Shown here one piece after another: positions 14,933 to 18,460 of a stretch of DNA of 18,460 nt. The notes beneath the pieces were generated by a model. That model ran no database searches. It was not told the DNA's origin and worked only from the letters and a program-made list of their open reading frames with translations. Numbering within the stretch: the first letter of the stretch is position 1; each line of letters starts with the position of its first letter. Origin of the DNA: JALHFZ01 sp964483085 (GTDB taxonomy: Bacteria > Synergistota > Synergistia > Synergistales > Aminobacteriaceae); NCBI GenBank assembly GCA_964483085.1, contig CAYZZX010000032.1, positions 1 to 18,460 of the forward strand, written 5' to 3'. The position numbers were made by a program, and so were the translations under genes.

Positions 14933-16297
14933 ATGAAAATTGTTGTGGTCGGCGGGGGAGAAGTAGGGTACAGCGTGGCACAGACCCTCTCTGAGGAGGG
15001 GCACGACGTCACCGTCGTAGAGGAGAATGAGGATCGGGCGCTCCGGGTTGATTCCGAACTGGACGTCATCACCGTCCGGGGCAGCGGTGCCCGGCCCCAG
15101 GTGCTCGAAGAGGCCGGAATTGTGGCCGGAACCGACGTGGACATCCTCGTGGCATGCACGAACCAGGATGAGGTCAATATCCTTGCCTGCTGGATCGCCA
15201 AGCGGGCCGGAGTCAAGCGGGTCATCTCCCGGGCCCGGGCCCTCGAGTTCACCGACAGCCCCACCTGGGCGAAGGATCTCGGGATCGACGTGATGAACTC
15301 CCCCGAACGCTCTGTATCCCGGGAGGTCCTCGAACTGCTCTTCGTGAGCTCGGCGGTGCACACGGCGGAGCTCCTCGACGGCCGGTCGGGAATCTACGCC
15401 TTCCGTGTGGCGCCCAACTCCCCCCTCGTGGGGGTCGCCCTCCGGGACTTCCGCACCCTCTACCCCAGCTTTATCGCCCTCATCGTCTACATTCAGCGGG
15501 GCAAAACAGGAAGCATCCCCTACGGGGATATGCACATCGAGGCGGGGGACCTGTGCTATATCGTCACCTCCCGGGAGCAGGCCTGGAAGCTTGAAGAGAT
15601 CTACCAGATGAAGAAGAGCAGGCCTCTGCGCCGGGTGATCATCATCGGCGCGGGCAAGCTCGGCTTTCAGGTGGCCTGGAAGCTGGAGAACCAGTTCAAA
15701 AACCTCGATATCCGCCTGATCGACCATAACCGGGAGAAGTGTGAACGGATCGCCGGAGAGCTGAAGCGCACCCTCGTCCTCTGCGGCGACGGCGCCGACG
15801 AAGGCTTCCTCCGCCAGGAGGGAATCGAAGAGGCGGACGGACTGGTCTGCGCTACGCAGAGCGACGAGGCCAACCTCCTCTTTGCCGTCCTGGGTAAGGC
15901 CCTGGGGGCGAAGAAGACCATCGCCGTGGTCCGCCGGAAGATCTTCATGAAGCTCGACAGCTATATGTCCGTGGACTCCATCGTCAACCCCAACAACGCC
16001 CTGGCGTCGGTGATCCTCCGCCATGCCCGGTACCCCTCGGGAGCGGGGGCCCTCTCCATCATCGAGAAGATCGACGCGGAGATGCTCGAGCTCGTCATCC
16101 CCCCCGAGAGCCCCGTCACGGGAAAGACGATCATGAACCTGGGCCTTCCCAAGGGAATTCTCGTGGCCCTCATCGTCCGGAATGGAGAGGTCTTCGTCCC
16201 CGTGGGGGCAACGGAGATCCACGGAGGCGACAAGGTGATGGTCTTCGCCTCGTCAGACATGATGAATGACGCCGTAGAACGCCTCGGGGTGAAGTAA
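14933..16297 (+). CDS. trkA: Trk potassium uptake regulatory subunit TrkA
   Basis: TrkA is the cytoplasmic, nucleotide-binding gating ring of the Trk potassium transporter. What is seen: two tandem RCK units, each with an NAD-binding Rossmann motif, GGGEVG at residues 7-12 and GAGKLG at 239-244. Each is followed by a regulatory C-terminal part (near 150-225 and 375-450). The acidic residue after the second strand in each half (E30, D264) fits nucleotide binding. Length 454 aa is close to the E. coli protein. ATG start with GGAGGA 12 nt upstream, slightly far. The stop is 2 nt from the trkH start, so the two genes form an operon. Confidence 0.95.
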   Translation: MKIVVVGGGEVGYSVAQTLSEEGHDVTVVEENEDRALRVDSELDVITVRGSGARPQVLEEAGIVAGTDVDILVACTNQDEVNILACWIAKRAGVKRVISRARALEFTDSPTWAKDLGIDVMNSPERSVSREVLELLFVSSAVHTAELLDGRSGIYAFRVAPNSPLVGVALRDFRTLYPSFIALIVYIQRGKTGSIPYGDMHIEAGDLCYIVTSREQAWKLEEIYQMKKSRPLRRVIIIGAGKLGFQVAWKLENQFKNLDIRLIDHNREKCERIAGELKRTLVLCGDGADEGFLRQEGIEEADGLVCATQSDEANLLFAVLGKALGAKKTIAVVRRKIFMKLDSYMSVDSIVNPNNALASVILRHARYPSGAGALSIIEKIDAEMLELVIPPESPVTGKTIMNLGLPKGILVALIVRNGEVFVPVGATEIHGGDKVMVFASSDMMNDAVERLGVK

Positions 16298-16299
16298 CC

Positions 16300-17751
16300 G
16301 TGCATTTCCGCCTCGTCTCCAAGGTCCTCTCCCTCCTTGCGGCCATAATCTCCCTCTCCATGACCTGGCCTCTGATCTGGGCTCTCATCGATGGAAGCGG
16401 CGACCGGCAGGCCTTTCTGCTCTCCATAGGGCTCGGGCTTCTCCTCTCGGGGCTGCTCTATCTGGGAGGAAGAAAGTCCGACTACGATGACCTCGGCATC
16501 AAGGACGGCTTCGCCGTGGTCACCCTCTCCTGGGTTCTCGCCTCCGCAGTGGGGGCGCTCCCCTACTATCTCTACGGCACTGTCCCTACCTTCACCGACG
16601 CCTTTTTTGAGGCCATCTCGGGGTTCACCACCACCGGCGCCTCGGTAATTTCGATCATCGAGGCCAATCCGCGGGGAATCCTCTTCTGGAGGGACCTCAC
16701 TCACTGGCTCGGCGGAATGGGGATCATCGTCCTCAGCCTCGCCATTCTCCCCTTCATCGGCGTAGGGGGGATGCAGCTCTACAAGGCGGAAGTCCCCGGC
16801 CCCATCCCCGAGAAGATGACCCCCCGCATTCAGCAGACGGCTCTCTATCTCTGGGGGGTCTACGTCCTGCTCTCGGCGGTCCAGACGGCCCTGCTCCTGT
16901 TCGGCGGCATGGATCTCTTCGAGTCCCTCACTCACACCTTCGGCACTATGGCCACGGGAGGGTTCTCCCCGTTGAACAAGAGCGTGGGACAGTACAATTC
17001 CCCCTACTTCGACTGGGTCATCACCATCTTCATGTTTCTTGCCGGAGCCAACTTCGTCCTCCACTACCGGTTTCTGCTGGGGCGCTTCGGCGCCTTCTTC
17101 CGGGACGAGGAGTTCCGGGTCTACACGGGGATTGTGCTCTTCAGCACGGCCACCATCACGGCGGTGCTCCTCCTCTCGGGAACCTACGGCACCTTCGCCG
17201 AGGCCCTCCGGTACGGCGCCTTTCAGGTGGTGAGTATCATCACCACTACGGGGTTCGTCACCGCGGATTATGAGCTCTGGCCGTTTTACACTCAATTTCT
17301 TCTTTTTCTGCTCATGTTCGTGGGTGCCTGTGCAGGGTCCACCGGAGGAGGAATAAAAAACCTCCGCCTCATGGTCCTGGCCCGGCATGTCCGAGCGGAG
17401 CTGGGCACCATCCTCCACCCCCGGGCCATTCTCCATGTGCGTGTGGGAGGAAAGGTGGTCGGCCGGGATATCATCGCCTCGGTGACGTCTTTCTTCGTGC
17501 TCTATATCGCCGTCTTCACAGGGGGAACCCTCTTCATGACCGCCCTGAATCTCGATCTCCTGACCTCCATGTCCGCTGTGGCCGCCACTCTGGGGAACAT
17601 TGGCCCCGGCCTGGGGGCTGTCGGCCCGATGGACAACTACTCCGCCATACCCTCCGTGGGAAAATGGATGCTCTCTCTCTTCATGCTCATGGGACGGCTC
17701 GAGATCTATACCGTCATTCTTCTTTTCATTCCCGAAACCTGGAGAAGATAG
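16300..17751 (+). CDS. trkH: Trk potassium uptake membrane subunit TrkH
   Basis: TrkH is the inner-membrane potassium channel/transporter subunit controlled by TrkA. What is seen: many hydrophobic membrane segments and four pore-loop repeats with the selectivity glycines, TTTGAS (G113), TMATGG (G220), TTTGFV (G318) and TLGNIG (G432). AGSTGGGIKNLR at 345-356 is the characteristic intramembrane-loop motif after the third pore. Length 483 aa fits TrkH. It begins with GTG only 2 nt after trkA, with GGGGTGAAG just upstream inside trkA, so translation is probably coupled. I see no intrinsic terminator after it. Confidence 0.95.
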   Translation: MHFRLVSKVLSLLAAIISLSMTWPLIWALIDGSGDRQAFLLSIGLGLLLSGLLYLGGRKSDYDDLGIKDGFAVVTLSWVLASAVGALPYYLYGTVPTFTDAFFEAISGFTTTGASVISIIEANPRGILFWRDLTHWLGGMGIIVLSLAILPFIGVGGMQLYKAEVPGPIPEKMTPRIQQTALYLWGVYVLLSAVQTALLLFGGMDLFESLTHTFGTMATGGFSPLNKSVGQYNSPYFDWVITIFMFLAGANFVLHYRFLLGRFGAFFRDEEFRVYTGIVLFSTATITAVLLLSGTYGTFAEALRYGAFQVVSIITTTGFVTADYELWPFYTQFLLFLLMFVGACAGSTGGGIKNLRLMVLARHVRAELGTILHPRAILHVRVGGKVVGRDIIASVTSFFVLYIAVFTGGTLFMTALNLDLLTSMSAVAATLGNIGPGLGAVGPMDNYSAIPSVGKWMLSLFMLMGRLEIYTVILLFIPETWRR

Positions 17752-17884
17752 ACTTTACTCTCCTTTTCTTCCTGTGATAAAATTTTCAGGAATATCAGAG
17801 GGGAAAAGGAGGAAGATAATCCATATGAAGCGTTTTGACAGAGCAAGAGTCCTTTCAGGGATCTCTTCTTTCTCACCACCCCCC

Positions 17885-17915
17885 TTGACATATTTCGGAA
17901 TTAAAGTACCATAAT
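17885..17915 (+). promoter_or_regulatory. candidate promoter of the Rrf2-ferredoxin operon
   Basis: A perfect TTGACA (17885-17890) is followed by CATAAT (17910-17915, 5 of 6, spacing 19) or TACCAT (17907-17912, 4 of 6, spacing 16). The transcript would have a short leader of roughly 20 nt carrying AAGGAGG (17928-17934), 8 nt from the ATG. The rest of the 191-bp gap after trkH shows only a doubtful 29-codon ORF. I see no clear operator dyad. Confidence 0.5.
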
Positions 17916-17942
17916 ACGCGAACTACGAAGGAGGGGTCCGGA

Positions 17943-18353
17943 ATGAGTGAAATTATCGCCCTGTCTGAAGCCGTCTCCCTCGCTCTGCACGGAATGGGCC
18001 TCCTTGCGGCGGGAGAGCGGAGAAACGCCCGGGAGCTGGCAGAAGGCATGAATGTCTCCGAGGCCCATCTCGCCAAGGTCTTTCAGAGGCTTGTAAAAAG
18101 CGGCCTTGTCCTCTCCACCCGGGGCCCGGGTGGCGGGTTCGAGCTGGCACGGGAGCCGGAAGAGATCTCCCTCTTCCATATCTACTCCGTCATCGAGGGC
18201 GTTCCTTCGGAGAAATACTGCTTGCTGCGGAGGGACGAATGCCCCTTCGGAGAATGCATCTTCGGGTCGATGCTCGAAAGGATGACCCGAAATTTTATGG
18301 ACTATCTGAAACAAACAACCCTTGCGGATCTGAAACGAGGTGCAAAAGCATGA
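17943..18353 (+). CDS. Rrf2-family transcriptional regulator, probable Fe-S sensor
   Basis: Rrf2 proteins are small winged-helix regulators, many of which bind an Fe-S cluster and sense nitric oxide, iron or redox state. What is seen: a helix-turn-helix around residues 28-55 (ARELAEGMNVSEAHLAKVF), the wing STRGPGGGFELAR at 58-70, the family segment ISLFHIYSVIEG at 75-86, and three cysteines C93, C100 and C105. Their position between the wing and the dimer helix is where IscR and NsrR hold cluster ligands. Length 136 aa is typical. ATG start with AAGGAGG 8 nt upstream. Its stop overlaps the start of the downstream 4Fe-4S gene (ATGA), so the two are coupled and probably co-regulated. It could be NsrR-like, but the signal sensed is not certain. 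Confidence 0.9.
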   Translation: MSEIIALSEAVSLALHGMGLLAAGERRNARELAEGMNVSEAHLAKVFQRLVKSGLVLSTRGPGGGFELAREPEEISLFHIYSVIEGVPSEKYCLLRRDECPFGECIFGSMLERMTRNFMDYLKQTTLADLKRGAKA

Positions 18354-18460
18354 AGAACACGGTACGAAGAAAGATCATCACCATCGACGAGGAAAAATGC
18401 GACGGCTGCGGCCTCTGCGCCGAGGCCTGCCACGAGGGGGCCATACAGATCATCGGCGGC
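18350..18460 (+). CDS. 4Fe-4S ferredoxin-type protein, 5' end only
   Basis: The first 37 codons are seen before the window ends. They begin with a short basic segment and IITIDEEKCDGCGLCAEACH. The cysteines C17, C20, C23 and C27 form a classic CxxCxxCxxxC 4Fe-4S motif. The ATG overlaps the stop of the Rrf2 gene by four bases (ATGA). Proteins starting this way that follow an Rrf2 gene are often next to hybrid-cluster protein (hydroxylamine reductase) in anaerobes; that a hcp gene comes next is a prediction outside the window. Confidence 0.85.
   Translation, partial: MKNTVRRKIITIDEEKCDGCGLCAEACHEGAIQIIGG

Noticed and set aside
14735..16222. Long minus-strand ORF (495 codons) over trkA
   Set aside because: Antisense shadow of trkA, Asp/Gly/Leu-rich with no domain, and it runs through the promoter region.
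15961..17436. Long minus-strand ORF (491 codons) over trkA/trkH
   Set aside because: Antisense shadow; the opposite strand encodes conserved TrkA and TrkH motifs.
17825..17914. 29-codon ORF upstream of the Rrf2 gene, with AGGAGG 12 nt before its ATG
   Set aside because: Too short and unlike any known peptide; it overlaps the likely -35/-10 of the Rrf2 promoter, so it would not be on the main transcript. A leader peptide cannot be excluded.
1..18460. CRISPR arrays, insertion sequences, tRNA or rRNA genes
   Set aside because: No regularly spaced direct repeats, transposase ORFs, or tRNA/rRNA-like segments were seen; repeated 9-mers near dnaA are DnaA boxes.

Overview
The window reads as the replication-origin region of a GC-rich, Gram-negative-type anaerobic bacterium. 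The anaerobe call rests on Fe-S-heavy redox genes, a Mop-type molybdenum aldehyde oxidoreductase, a radical SAM protein, and an Rrf2 regulator coupled to a ferredoxin-like protein. The overall gene content made me think of Synergistota, with an accessory redox locus like one known in Desulfovibrio. No 16S or tRNA gene is present, so the taxonomy is only a guess. Layout from left to right. (1) 1-4897: the 3' end of an Hpt phosphotransfer gene (+) runs convergently into a minus-strand replication/tRNA-modification run, read in the order dnaN, recF, mnmG, dciA. (2) 4898-6862: dnaA (-) is flanked on both sides by DnaA-box clusters, which makes a bipartite oriC. The dnaA-dnaN gap holds two abutting DnaA boxes, a GGGG spacer and seven consecutive TAG/TAA-type triplets, the architecture of a Bacillus-like basal unwinding system. 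The gap upstream of dnaA holds a second cluster, including a 12-bp inverted repeat that carries two perfect boxes. (3) 6863-7852: a DHH-family phosphoesterase (+). (4) 7857-14594: a four-gene minus-strand redox locus. In transcription order it encodes a Mop-type aldehyde oxidoreductase with two [2Fe-2S] motifs and a Moco domain, a 749-aa flavin/ferredoxin/HdrB-like fusion, a small two-CxxC redox protein, and a radical SAM protein of the TrsS type. A strong intrinsic terminator sits between the first two genes. (5) 14595-14932: a divergent regulatory gap with a promoter for the redox locus, a perfect 7-1-7 palindrome and a TATAAT for trkA. (6) 14933-17751: trkA-trkH, a potassium uptake pair. 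(7) 17752-18460: an Rrf2-family regulator with three cysteines, overlapping (ATGA) the start of a 4Fe-4S protein cut by the window edge. How the parts may work together. Regions 1 and 2 form the initiation and replication hub: DnaA, origin, clamp, RecF, and DciA as the probable helicase loader. In region 4 the oxidoreductase lacks its own FAD domain, and the flavin/Fe-S/HdrB fusion next to it is a natural candidate for its electron partner. The small zinc-ribbon/rubredoxin-like protein and the radical SAM enzyme may modify or mature something in that system, but their chemistry cannot be read from the sequence. Genes left of the origin and most genes right of it point away from oriC. The redox locus is the exception and runs head-on to the expected fork. 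The best leads for novelty are this redox/radical-SAM locus, with its terminator and internal ribosome binding site, and the DnaA-trio origin. No CRISPR array, insertion sequence, tRNA or rRNA was seen.
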